DNA from: Verrucomicrobiaceae bacterium UBA7681
GTDB lineage: Bacteria > Verrucomicrobiota > Verrucomicrobiia > Verrucomicrobiales > Verrucomicrobiaceae
DNA length: 54,159 nucleotides
Assembly: GCA_002482965.1 (NCBI GenBank)
Contig: DLGZ01000048.1
Span: forward strand, 168,788 to 222,946
Direction of reading: 5' to 3'
Shown: positions 9,130 through 17,381 of the stretch, piece after piece
How positions within the stretch are numbered: position 1 is the stretch's first letter
Layout: each line of letters opens with the position of its first letter
Translations under genes and position numbers: made by a program
The notes under the pieces: model-generated
What the model was told of the DNA's origin: nothing
Database searches by the model: none
The model's input: only the letters and a program-made list of their open reading frames with translations

Positions 9130-10554
9130 TCACGCGATCAACTCCGCAATCGGTCTGCCATTTTCCACGATGTGCGTCGGCCTGCCATTCAGATCATTGA
9201 TGGTGATCTTGGAGTAGTCGATGCCGAGATGATGATAAATCGTAGCGAGGAAGTCATTCGCGTTGCAGGGGCGCTCGACCACGTCTTCACCCCGTTTGTC
9301 GCTGGCACCGATGACGCCGCCCGTCTGGATGCCGCCGCCAGCCCAGACATTGCTGAAGGCACGCGGCCAGTGGTCACGACCTGGCTGCAGCGTGCCTGTA
9401 GGCCCGCTGGCATCTCCCGCGCCGGTGCTGCGGTCAAAACTAATCTTGGGCGTGCGCCCAAACTCTCCCGTGACGACGACGAGCACCCGCTTGTCGAGCC
9501 CGCGCGCATAAATATCCTCGATAAGCGCGGACACCGCACGGTCATAGGTAGGCATGCGGAAGCGCAGCGCTTCAAACTGATGCTGGTTCACCGCATGGTC
9601 GTCCCAGTTGTTCACCCGGCCGCACAAGGGACCGCTGAGACTGCTGGTGACGATTTCCACGCCCGATTCGACGAGGCGACGCGCCAGCAGGAGCTGCTGC
9701 CCCCAGCGATTGCGCCCGTAGCGATCACGGATGGCGGCATCCTCTTTACTCAGGTCAAAGGCGTCACGCGTTTTCGGGTTCGTCAGCAGCGTAGCCGCCT
9801 GCGCTTCAAATTCATCCAGTGCGCCGAGTTCACCTTCGCGGTCAAACGCACGCTCCATTTTGTCCAGGCTCTTGCGCAGCGCGATACGGTCGCCGAGGCG
9901 GCGGTTTTCCGATTCATCAGCCAGGCCGATGTTCGGCACCTGAAAATTCGGGCGGTTCGGATCATCGCTCACTGCGAAAGGCGCATACGCATCACCGAGA
10001 TAGGCAGGACTCGAGTACTCAGGAGAGGCCGCAGGCACACCGATGTAATTTGGCAGCGGATTTGCGCGTCCGCCTTCCTTACCCCGCAGGTAATGCGCCA
10101 CCGACATCCAGTCTGGCAGACGTGGTTTCGGTTTGTCGCGTGTGTCACTGTCGCCGGAAAACATCTGCATCGTCCCCGCCGGATGTCCGCCCGCCGACTG
10201 GAACATGGAGCGCACAATCGTGAACTTGTCCGCGATCTTGGCATTCATCGGCAGCATCTCGGTGAAATGCGTGCCCGGCACCTTGGTGCTGATCGTCTTG
10301 AACGGCCCGCGATACTCGCTGCTGGCCTCCGGCTTCGGGTCGTAGGTGTCAATGTGCGACTGCCCGCCCGGCAGCCACACCATGATGATGGATTTGCGTT
10401 CGCCCTTCGGCTTTGCCGCATTCTCCGCACGCAGCTTGAGCAGTCCCGGCCAGCTCAGTGTCGCCATTCCTGACAAGCCAAACTGCATGAACCCGCGCCG
10501 CGATAGCGGACCGGCGCAACGAACGAGAGAAGGAGGCTGAATGATGGAGGACAT
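9130..10554 (-). CDS. DUF1501 family Tat-exported protein
   Basis: The protein is 474 aa from the Met at 10554. This start is set by a twin-arginine signal (SRRGFMQFG, R19-R20) with a hydrophobic stretch after it; the open frame up to 10884 overlaps the WD40 gene and is not coding. The body has the DUF1501 hallmarks: WLPGGQSHIDTYDPKP near the mature N-terminus, DNWDDH and TGEFGRTPKI, and RDHWPRAFSNVWAGGGI. The fold resembles alkaline phosphatase/sulfatase enzymes, and Asp/His residues in these blocks are likely metal ligands, but no reaction is established. DUF1501 genes usually sit beside DUF1549/DUF1553 and PSCyt1 genes, as here. A second member is at 53099-54159. Confidence 0.92.
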   Translation of the reverse strand: MSSIIQPPSLVRCAGPLSRRGFMQFGLSGMATLSWPGLLKLRAENAAKPKGERKSIIMVWLPGGQSHIDTYDPKPEASSEYRGPFKTISTKVPGTHFTEMLPMNAKIADKFTIVRSMFQSAGGHPAGTMQMFSGDSDTRDKPKPRLPDWMSVAHYLRGKEGGRANPLPNYIGVPAASPEYSSPAYLGDAYAPFAVSDDPNRPNFQVPNIGLADESENRRLGDRIALRKSLDKMERAFDREGELGALDEFEAQAATLLTNPKTRDAFDLSKEDAAIRDRYGRNRWGQQLLLARRLVESGVEIVTSSLSGPLCGRVNNWDDHAVNQHQFEALRFRMPTYDRAVSALIEDIYARGLDKRVLVVVTGEFGRTPKISFDRSTGAGDASGPTGTLQPGRDHWPRAFSNVWAGGGIQTGGVIGASDKRGEDVVERPCNANDFLATIYHHLGIDYSKITINDLNGRPTHIVENGRPIAELIA

Positions 10555-10603
10555 GTGAGGTGAAATACGGAGTGAATGATGGTTCTTTATCCCTGTGGCT
10601 GGG

Positions 10604-12889
10604 CTACTTCGCGCCAAATGCAGCGAGTTCCTTCCCTTTCCCGTCCCAGACACGCAGAATGCTGTCCTCGCCGCCGCCGATGACCGTGCTGCCATCGGGC
10701 GCACTGGCTGCGGCTTGCATGTAATCGGGCAGGTTTGCCATGGCTCGCACTTCGGTGCCATCATCAGTGACAATGCGGAGGCGGTTGTCACCGGCTGAGG
10801 CAACGATTTGATTCGTGGCACCGATGAACTGCAGCGAAGTGACCTCCTTGGTCCATCCTTCGATTTTTCTCTTCCGCTCACCATTGATCATGTCCCACGT
10901 CATTACGGCGCCGTCCGCTCCAGCCGTGGCAAGCACGCGGCCATCATTGCGGAACGCGACGCCCATGACGTGGTGGGTGTGGCCTTCAAACACGTTCACC
11001 TGCTTGCCAGTGGCGATGTCAGTGACCCGCGCGATCTTGTCCGCAGCACCGGAGGCGAGACGTTTGCCATCGGGCGAATAATCCAGACAGAGCACCGTGT
11101 CGGCGTGCTTCTCTTTCCATGTCTGCGTGGCCTTGCCCGTGGTGACGTCAAAAAAGACAATGTCGCCGCTGCGCGACAGCTCGCCGCCGCCAGTGGCGAG
11201 TGTTTTGCCATCGGGACTGAAACGCACGGCATTCACCCGGTCGGCGAAGAGTCCCTTCTGATCAATTTTGCGCTCCAACACCCAGCTTGGCGAACTTCCC
11301 ACCGTCTGCGTGACGGCTTTGGTGGCCACAAAGGAACCATCAGGCGCGGAGGTAATGGTCGTGATTGCGGCGGCGTTGCCTGTGCTTTCTTGGATAGGCA
11401 TGCCTGTGGCAGCCGCCCACACGCGCAGCGTGCCATTATCGAACATCGACACCACCCGCGCCGCATCGGCGGAAAATGAGACGGCGATGGGTTTTGTGCT
11501 GGTTTTGGTCAAGACCAGCTTCGCAGCGGCCAAATCTGCCGCAGCCTTATCCTGCACGGTTTTCGCGGCAGCCATGGCGATATTCGCAGCAGCGACCGCC
11601 TTGGCATTGACTGCTTTCGAGTCGGTGATGCGCTTCACATCGTCCTCAGCATCCTTCACGTTGCTCTGCGCGGCGGAAACAGCGGCGAGGGCAGAAACCT
11701 CCGTCATTTTCGCGGTGATGAGCTTGTCCTGTACATCCTTGAGCTGCTTGTCGAGCGCAGCATCAGGTTTGCCGCTTGGAACTGCTTTGATTTTGGCGGC
11801 AACTTCATCAACGGCCTTCTGCGCTGTCGTTTTGGCCTCGGTGATCGGAGGCACGGCCTTCTGCTTTTCCGGCAGCACCTTGTTCATCGCCACAATGGCC
11901 TCCTTGGCTTTTCCCAGCAGAACGTCGAGTGCCTTGTCCTGCGCCTCAATGCGGGTGATTTCACTTTTTTGAAACGCTTGCTCCAAGGTCTGCGCAGCGA
12001 TGCTCCAGTCCAGTTCCGCCATCTTCTTTGTCGCTGCCACGCTGCCGCGCAATTCGATGACAGGCTTCGCCGTCGCCGCATCCCACACACGCACTGAGCC
12101 ATCGTCACAGCCTGTGACGACCTGTTTGCCATCAGAAGACATCGCACTGCTCTGCACGACCACCTTGCCGGCGGTGGCAATCTTCTTGAGCAAATCGGCA
12201 CTCGCAGGAGCCAAAGACGATTTCGCAGCGCCCCCCATCGGTTTGCCATCCACCAGTTTCCAAATCTTCACCTCACGGAAACTGCCGCTCGCTAGGTGCG
12301 TGCCGTCGGGACTGAACGCAAGAGACTGCACCAGTGCGCGATGCGCTGCGCCGTTTTTCTCCGAAGGATCACTGATCTGCGCGACGAACTGCCGCGTGGC
12401 CATGTCATAGACATAGATGTGATTGGACCGCCCACAGGCCACGTAGCGACCGTCCTTCGTCATCGCCACACTGTAGATTGGATCAATGCTGGCCGAAAAG
12501 GCCTGCAGCACCACCGCACGTTCCACCATCACCGAACTCTTCGCACCCTGATCAATCCACTGCTTCAGTGTGGCGATCTGTTCTGGAATAAGATTCACCG
12601 CCCCGGATTTGTTGTTCGGCGGTGGCATCTCCATGTCCTTGGTATGCAGGGACGCCGTCACCAGCAGACTCTCCGCACCATTCCCCGGTATGACCGACGG
12701 CCCGCTTTCGCCGCCTTTGATCATCAGCTCCGGCGTCTCCATGTTCAGATCTGCTTTCGTCGTCGTCTTGTTGTGACACGAAATGCAGTTCGCTTTCAGG
12801 AACGGATAAACATCGCGATAGTAGTCAAGATCGTCCGCCAGAACGGCGGTCGAGGTAAACAAAAGAACGATGAGTGAATGCGGCTTCAT
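10604..12889 (-). CDS. PSCyt1 c-heme and WD40-repeat exported protein with coiled-coil insert
   Basis: The protein is 761 aa. The ATG at 12889 overlaps the upstream stop by one base (TGATG), a usual coupling arrangement; a GTG one codon earlier is also possible. After a signal peptide (MKPHSLIVLLFTSTAVLA) comes a planctomycete cytochrome C domain (about 25-115) with heme site CISCH and the distal loop MEMPPPNN. WD40 repeats start near 130 (YSVAMTKDGRYVACG, SLAFSPDGTHLASG, VRVWDAAT). They are interrupted at about 285-450 by an Ala/Lys-rich coiled coil and resume to the C-terminus (VRFSPDGKTLATGG, LDYSPDGKRLASG, RVWDGKGK). It is likely periplasmic, with the propeller acting as a docking platform for the heme domain. 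Confidence 0.92.
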   Translation of the reverse strand: MKPHSLIVLLFTSTAVLADDLDYYRDVYPFLKANCISCHNKTTTKADLNMETPELMIKGGESGPSVIPGNGAESLLVTASLHTKDMEMPPPNNKSGAVNLIPEQIATLKQWIDQGAKSSVMVERAVVLQAFSASIDPIYSVAMTKDGRYVACGRSNHIYVYDMATRQFVAQISDPSEKNGAAHRALVQSLAFSPDGTHLASGSFREVKIWKLVDGKPMGGAAKSSLAPASADLLKKIATAGKVVVQSSAMSSDGKQVVTGCDDGSVRVWDAATAKPVIELRGSVAATKKMAELDWSIAAQTLEQAFQKSEITRIEAQDKALDVLLGKAKEAIVAMNKVLPEKQKAVPPITEAKTTAQKAVDEVAAKIKAVPSGKPDAALDKQLKDVQDKLITAKMTEVSALAAVSAAQSNVKDAEDDVKRITDSKAVNAKAVAAANIAMAAAKTVQDKAAADLAAAKLVLTKTSTKPIAVSFSADAARVVSMFDNGTLRVWAAATGMPIQESTGNAAAITTITSAPDGSFVATKAVTQTVGSSPSWVLERKIDQKGLFADRVNAVRFSPDGKTLATGGGELSRSGDIVFFDVTTGKATQTWKEKHADTVLCLDYSPDGKRLASGAADKIARVTDIATGKQVNVFEGHTHHVMGVAFRNDGRVLATAGADGAVMTWDMINGERKRKIEGWTKEVTSLQFIGATNQIVASAGDNRLRIVTDDGTEVRAMANLPDYMQAAASAPDGSTVIGGGEDSILRVWDGKGKELAAFGAK

Positions 12890-15099
12890 CACTTGCTGGC
12901 GGTGGTGGCTGCAGCGGGTTTCACTGAAACGCGAATCGGTTCTGAAATGAGGATTTCCACCGTGTCCGTAGGTGCAGCCACTGTGGTGATGGTTTTCATG
13001 CGGCTGGTGGCCGCAGCCATGGCGGCATCGGCCTGCTTTTGCTTTTCAGCCGCCTTCTTCGAGGCCTCTGCATCCGTTGCCGCGAGCTTCTTGGCTTCAG
13101 CAGCCGCAGTGGCGGCGAGTTGCTCGGCCTTTTTCTGCTCGGCCTCGGCCAGCGGCACAGCGGCGGGGTTGTAGCGGTATTTGCAGATGCCCAGGCTCTG
13201 GAAAGCAAAGGTGTAATCCCCCGGAGCAATCTTAAGCGCAGCAAGATCAATCACGACTTCATGCGTGGCTGCTTTGAGCGGAATGTCGAATTCCTTGAGC
13301 GCGCTGAAACCATCACCGTAAGCCTTCACTTTGATCGAGGTACCGTTGAACTCGTTGCGCCAGGTAAGCTTGAGCGGAATTTTCAACGTCTCGCCCACTC
13401 TGGCCTCGAAGACCTTGTTTTCAGCAGCACCAAATGTCAGCGGTGCCTGCTCGGAATCGGACACGGAAACTGGAACGTCAGCCATGAGGCGCGGCGCAGG
13501 AATCTCACCCTTCGCATCTTTCACCGGCCATTCCATGCTCGCCATACGCACGGGGCGCGTCACGACCGCACCATTGATCGTGGCTTTGCCGATGATCTGG
13601 GCCAGCGAGAAGCCTCCTTTCGCATCGCCCGAAGCGGTAAGGATTAGATGACCAAAGGGTTTGCCCTTCGCAATCCTCAGCCCGGTCGCGCTCACGCCCG
13701 GTGGCAGATTTTCCATGGCTATCTCAATCTCGCCATCAAATCCATCACGACGCTGTACCGCGACCTCAAAGGCACGCGACTCACCCGCACGCAGCGCCAT
13801 CGGCTTGGAAAGCGCGGCACGGTCACCGTTGCGAAGGGTCATATGAATGGCCCAGGCAGCGAGAGAGAAATCGGGCGTGGCCTGACGCACAAGCAGGCGA
13901 TAGACATTATTGGCATCGCTGCGCGTACCACCGAACAAGTCGCGAACCTGCAGCCGATAGGTGCCGTCTTCCTTGATCTCAAACTTGCCGTTCACATCCG
14001 GGGAACCGGCGTCATAAGGCGGGCCGTCATACGAGTAGCCGTTGCTGGTGACTTTCATCGGTGGCACGATGTCATAGAGCTCGGCCACATCGGTCAGCGT
14101 CTCCTTGCCACTGGTTGCTTTCACCTGCTGCACCAGCACAAAGGGGTCTGTGTTCAAACCTAGGCGCTCCGAGGCCACCTCCACCCACCATGTCTCGCCC
14201 TTCTTGGCCGTGAACTCGAAGGTATCGACATCTGCCGCTGGAAAAAACGCACCCGCGATGTCGCAAGGCAGAGTAATCTTCTGCGCTTCGGCAGCTTTGT
14301 TGTTTGGCTCGGTTTCATTTGCCTTAGCGTTCACTGCGAGCCCCGTCGGCGGCCAGGACATTGCGCTGACCGTCTGTGTTTGCGGCTGGCGCGGCGCAGG
14401 TCCAGTTCCTGCCACTTCCTGCAAGGCGAGACGATAGAACAGGCGCTCACCGCCTTGATAGGTGAGGTCGCTCACCTTGATCAGGTAGGTGCCATCGGCA
14501 GGTGGCGTGAAATCGATCAAGCCTCCCGTGCGATTCACTTTCAAATCTCCACCCTTGGCATCCGCCAGGATCACCACTGGTGTCAGTCGGGAGTCGATGC
14601 CTGTCGCCGCGCAATCCACTGCCACGCGTTTCCCTTTCACGCCTTGGAATGCATAAAAATCCACCATCCGCTTCGTCATGGTCGCATTGCAGATCGTTCC
14701 CAGAGGCAACGCCATCGCCGTCTCCACCGAGTTGTTCGCCTTCGTGCGCGTCACCTCCGGCAGCTTGTTCACCGAAAACGCCCGCGCCGATGACACTCCG
14801 AGCCGCGACATCACCCGCGCATCGTAAACACCCACAGGCGCATCCGGCGCAATGCTCACCATGAACTTCTTCTCCGCACCCGCCACCGGCTGCGCCGTGA
14901 TCTTCGGCGTCGAGAAGATCAACTCGCTGATATCCTCCGTATTTTCGCCGGTGATGGTGACCTCCACCTTTGTACCCACCTGCCCGCCCATGGGCATGAC
15001 CGTGAGCAGGCGTGGCAGCGGCAGCGTGACCTGCTGAGCGAGGGCCGAAGTGGCCATCCATGTGCAGACAGCCAGTGTGAGTGTGGATTTCGCGAGCAT
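12889..15099 (-). CDS. Exported PPC (pre-peptidase C-terminal) domain protein
   Basis: The 736-aa protein has a signal peptide (MLAKSTLTLAVCTWMATSALAQ). An IPT/TIG-like immunoglobulin domain follows (MPMGGQVGTKVEVTITGENTE is split here for length: it opens at about residue 35). Two PPC-type beta domains are visible, with the pattern D-x-Y-x-F and a GTYLIKVSDL / GTYRLQVRDL strand near 210 and 385. The C-terminal 90 residues include an Ala/Lys/Glu-rich helical stretch (AEAEQKKAEQLAATAAAEA), probably coiled coil. No enzyme motif was recognised. It lies 3 bp after the DUF1549/1553 gene and overlaps the PSCyt1-WD40 gene by one base, so the three are surely made together. A carbohydrate- or protein-binding scaffold role is plausible. 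Confidence 0.88.
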   Translation of the reverse strand: MLAKSTLTLAVCTWMATSALAQQVTLPLPRLLTVMPMGGQVGTKVEVTITGENTEDISELIFSTPKITAQPVAGAEKKFMVSIAPDAPVGVYDARVMSRLGVSSARAFSVNKLPEVTRTKANNSVETAMALPLGTICNATMTKRMVDFYAFQGVKGKRVAVDCAATGIDSRLTPVVILADAKGGDLKVNRTGGLIDFTPPADGTYLIKVSDLTYQGGERLFYRLALQEVAGTGPAPRQPQTQTVSAMSWPPTGLAVNAKANETEPNNKAAEAQKITLPCDIAGAFFPAADVDTFEFTAKKGETWWVEVASERLGLNTDPFVLVQQVKATSGKETLTDVAELYDIVPPMKVTSNGYSYDGPPYDAGSPDVNGKFEIKEDGTYRLQVRDLFGGTRSDANNVYRLLVRQATPDFSLAAWAIHMTLRNGDRAALSKPMALRAGESRAFEVAVQRRDGFDGEIEIAMENLPPGVSATGLRIAKGKPFGHLILTASGDAKGGFSLAQIIGKATINGAVVTRPVRMASMEWPVKDAKGEIPAPRLMADVPVSVSDSEQAPLTFGAAENKVFEARVGETLKIPLKLTWRNEFNGTSIKVKAYGDGFSALKEFDIPLKAATHEVVIDLAALKIAPGDYTFAFQSLGICKYRYNPAAVPLAEAEQKKAEQLAATAAAEAKKLAATDAEASKKAAEKQKQADAAMAAATSRMKTITTVAAPTDTVEILISEPIRVSVKPAAATTASK

Positions 15100-15102
15100 A
15101 AA

Positions 15103-17313
15103 TTAGTGGTTGTACAAAAACTCTTTCGTGTTCAGCAGCGCCCAGAGCAGGTCTTCGTAGCCGTTGCGTTTCGCACGTTGGGAATCGAGCGGTTTGCCAG
15201 TGGCGTCAGTGCGTGGCCTTGCAACGTAGGTTTCGCTGATGCGCACTTCATCGGCGCTGGGTTCACGGGAGAATGCGGCCAGGTAAAGTTCGCGGATGCG
15301 CTTGGGCTCGGGCATCTCTGCCTTGCTCAATGATTCGGCACGTCCGCCATTGGCGGCGAGCTTGGCCTTCACGTCGGCGGCGTTCATGAGGTGCAGGCTT
15401 TGTGCAAGGCTGGCAGACGACACACGCTCACACTCGCAGACGCTGGCACCTTCGGGACGGCCGAAGACCTTCAGAAATGGAGAGGCACGGTTGTAGCTGT
15501 TGTCCGGCAGTGAAATAGCACGCGTGCCGGCGGGAAGATCGGCGTAGTCTGTTTTGGAGCCGGTGACCATGTCGATGCTATCGAGCATGACCTCGGCGGT
15601 CATGCGTCTCGGGTAATAGTGGGAGTAGGCCTGACGGTCGACGGCATTGTATTCATTTGGCGTGGAACTAAGCTGATATGCATGGCTCTGCGTCAGGGTG
15701 CGCACGAGTGCTTTTAAATCGTAGCCGCTGTCCGTGAAGCTTTTGGCCAGCGCATCAAAGAGATCAGGATTGGTCGGCGGATTCGTGTCGCGCAGATCGT
15801 CCTCGGGCTCGACGAGGCCGCGTTTGAAGAAGTGCTTCCAGTAGCGGTTCACGAGGGACTTGGCGAAGAAGGGATTGTCCTTCTTGCTCATCCAATCGAC
15901 GAGCGCGAGGCGTGGGTCATCATCAGGGGCGATGTCTAGCTCAGGCTCGCCAAGACCTGCGGGCTTAAGCATTACGCGGGTTTTGCGATGTTCCGTCTGG
16001 GCGATGCCGCGCTTGTGGAAAATGAGGTCTTCACCAGCGATGGCAGTCGGTTTGCGGCCGATCTGGCTGAAGAAGGCGGCGAGACTGTAGTACTCCGCCT
16101 GCGTCCAGCGCTCGAAGGGGTGATGATGGCACTGCGCACACTGCATGCGCACGCCGAGGAAAAGCTGCGCAACGTCTTCGAGCTGCGTGGTCGGCTCCTT
16201 CACGCGCTTGTACCAGGCCACGGGCGGATTCGAAACGATGGTGCCCGTCGAGCCAAGGATCTGGCGCACAATTTGGTCGTATTTGGTATTCGCCAGCAAG
16301 CTGTCGCGCATCCAGGCATGGAAGGCAAAGTTCGAGGTGATGTCTGCGGCTTCAGAGCGGGTGTTCTTGAGCAGCGAAGTCCATTTGTTGGCAAAGTAAT
16401 CCGCGTAGTCGGGGCTGTTGAGCAGCGCTTCGATGGCGCGGTCGCGCTTGTCCGGCTCACGACTCGCCAGGAATGACTTTGTCTCCTCCGCCGTGGGCAG
16501 GCGGCCGCCGATATCGAGAGAGATGCGGCGCAGGAAGGTCGAATCATCGCAAATGGGTGAAGGTGGCACCCCGATCTGCTTCAAATTGGCAAACACATGC
16601 TGATCGATGAAATTCTTCACGGGTGGCAGCGAATCGACTGGCGCACCAAGTGGAATCGAGACGCTGCAAACTGAAACACGGCCACCGAAGCGCACCATCA
16701 CGGCCACGTTGCCGGGAAGATCAAAGGTCTTTACCAGCCCCTGCTCTCCGGCCTCCGCCATGGCACGCTCATTTGCTTCAAAGAGCGCGAGTTTGGTCAC
16801 ATCTCGGGTGCTGCCATCGGAGTAGCTCGCCGTCACTTTGAGCTGCTGCGTGGTTTTAACCTTCATGGTCACACGTCCTGGCTCGACAGAGATGCTGCTG
16901 AGCTTCGATTCATCTTTTTGCGCGTAATTCATGCCCTCGGCGATCCAGCGCACGAGCAGCTTGTAGTCTTCGGAGCCCGGTTCCAGGTGCTTCCCGCCTG
17001 TGTGGGGCACGATGGCAGCGCCCTTGGTGATGAGCAGGCTTTCCTCGGGTGCAGGTGGGAACACGCGCCGCCCCTTCCCCTGCTTCACGATGGCCTCATA
17101 ATCCTCTTCAGGCTCAAAACCGAGCACGCTCAGACGGAATCCGCGCTGCCCTGTGATCGCCTTGGCATGACACGCACCCGCATTGCAGCCTGCCTTGGTG
17201 AGGATGGGCTGAATGTCATTTACAAAGCTTAGTGGACGCGATGATTCTGCTGAGAAACTTGTTCCAGCAAATATCAAAAACATCCATGCTTTAAGAAGGG
17301 CTCTATTTGGCAT
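15103..17313 (-). CDS. DUF1549/DUF1553 c-heme protein (PSD1 type)
   Basis: This 736-aa protein heads the minus-strand run. It has a signal peptide (MPNRALLKAWMFLIFAGTSFSA), then an N-terminal heme-like segment with an unusual C-x4-CH motif (CNAGACH, C43/C48/H49). A BIG2-like Ig domain follows (TASYSDGSTRDVTKLALFE). DUF1549 begins near 235 (IDQHVFANLKQIGV, RRISLDIGGRLPTAEE), includes a standard CAQCHHHP site, and DUF1553 covers the last third (NPFFAKSLVNRYWKHFFKRG, GRPEGASVCECERVSSASL). In the PVC group these proteins accompany DUF1501 partners and are thought to be periplasmic redox proteins in polymer breakdown; the reaction is not known. The start at 17313 faces the divergent gene starting at 17382. 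Confidence 0.92.
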   Translation of the reverse strand: MPNRALLKAWMFLIFAGTSFSAESSRPLSFVNDIQPILTKAGCNAGACHAKAITGQRGFRLSVLGFEPEEDYEAIVKQGKGRRVFPPAPEESLLITKGAAIVPHTGGKHLEPGSEDYKLLVRWIAEGMNYAQKDESKLSSISVEPGRVTMKVKTTQQLKVTASYSDGSTRDVTKLALFEANERAMAEAGEQGLVKTFDLPGNVAVMVRFGGRVSVCSVSIPLGAPVDSLPPVKNFIDQHVFANLKQIGVPPSPICDDSTFLRRISLDIGGRLPTAEETKSFLASREPDKRDRAIEALLNSPDYADYFANKWTSLLKNTRSEAADITSNFAFHAWMRDSLLANTKYDQIVRQILGSTGTIVSNPPVAWYKRVKEPTTQLEDVAQLFLGVRMQCAQCHHHPFERWTQAEYYSLAAFFSQIGRKPTAIAGEDLIFHKRGIAQTEHRKTRVMLKPAGLGEPELDIAPDDDPRLALVDWMSKKDNPFFAKSLVNRYWKHFFKRGLVEPEDDLRDTNPPTNPDLFDALAKSFTDSGYDLKALVRTLTQSHAYQLSSTPNEYNAVDRQAYSHYYPRRMTAEVMLDSIDMVTGSKTDYADLPAGTRAISLPDNSYNRASPFLKVFGRPEGASVCECERVSSASLAQSLHLMNAADVKAKLAANGGRAESLSKAEMPEPKRIRELYLAAFSREPSADEVRISETYVARPRTDATGKPLDSQRAKRNGYEDLLWALLNTKEFLYNH

Positions 17314-17381
17314 TATCTAAACCTACGGCTTATGGCCACCCTTTTTCGCAATGTATGACTTTAGTATTACCTTCAATCACA
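17314..17381. promoter_or_regulatory. Divergent intergenic region, promoters for both sides
   Basis: The 68 bp between the divergent start codons must hold the 5' control of the ten-gene minus run and of the phospholipase-like gene. It is A/T-richer than its surroundings. A TAGTAT at 17362-17367 could be a -10 box for the plus gene, but I see no matching -35, so no promoter is claimed exactly. Confidence 0.4.

Noticed and set aside
8941..10473. 510-codon plus-strand frame
   Set aside because: It is antisense to the DUF1501 gene and the ceramidase-like gene, both of which have signal peptides and family motifs on the minus strand.
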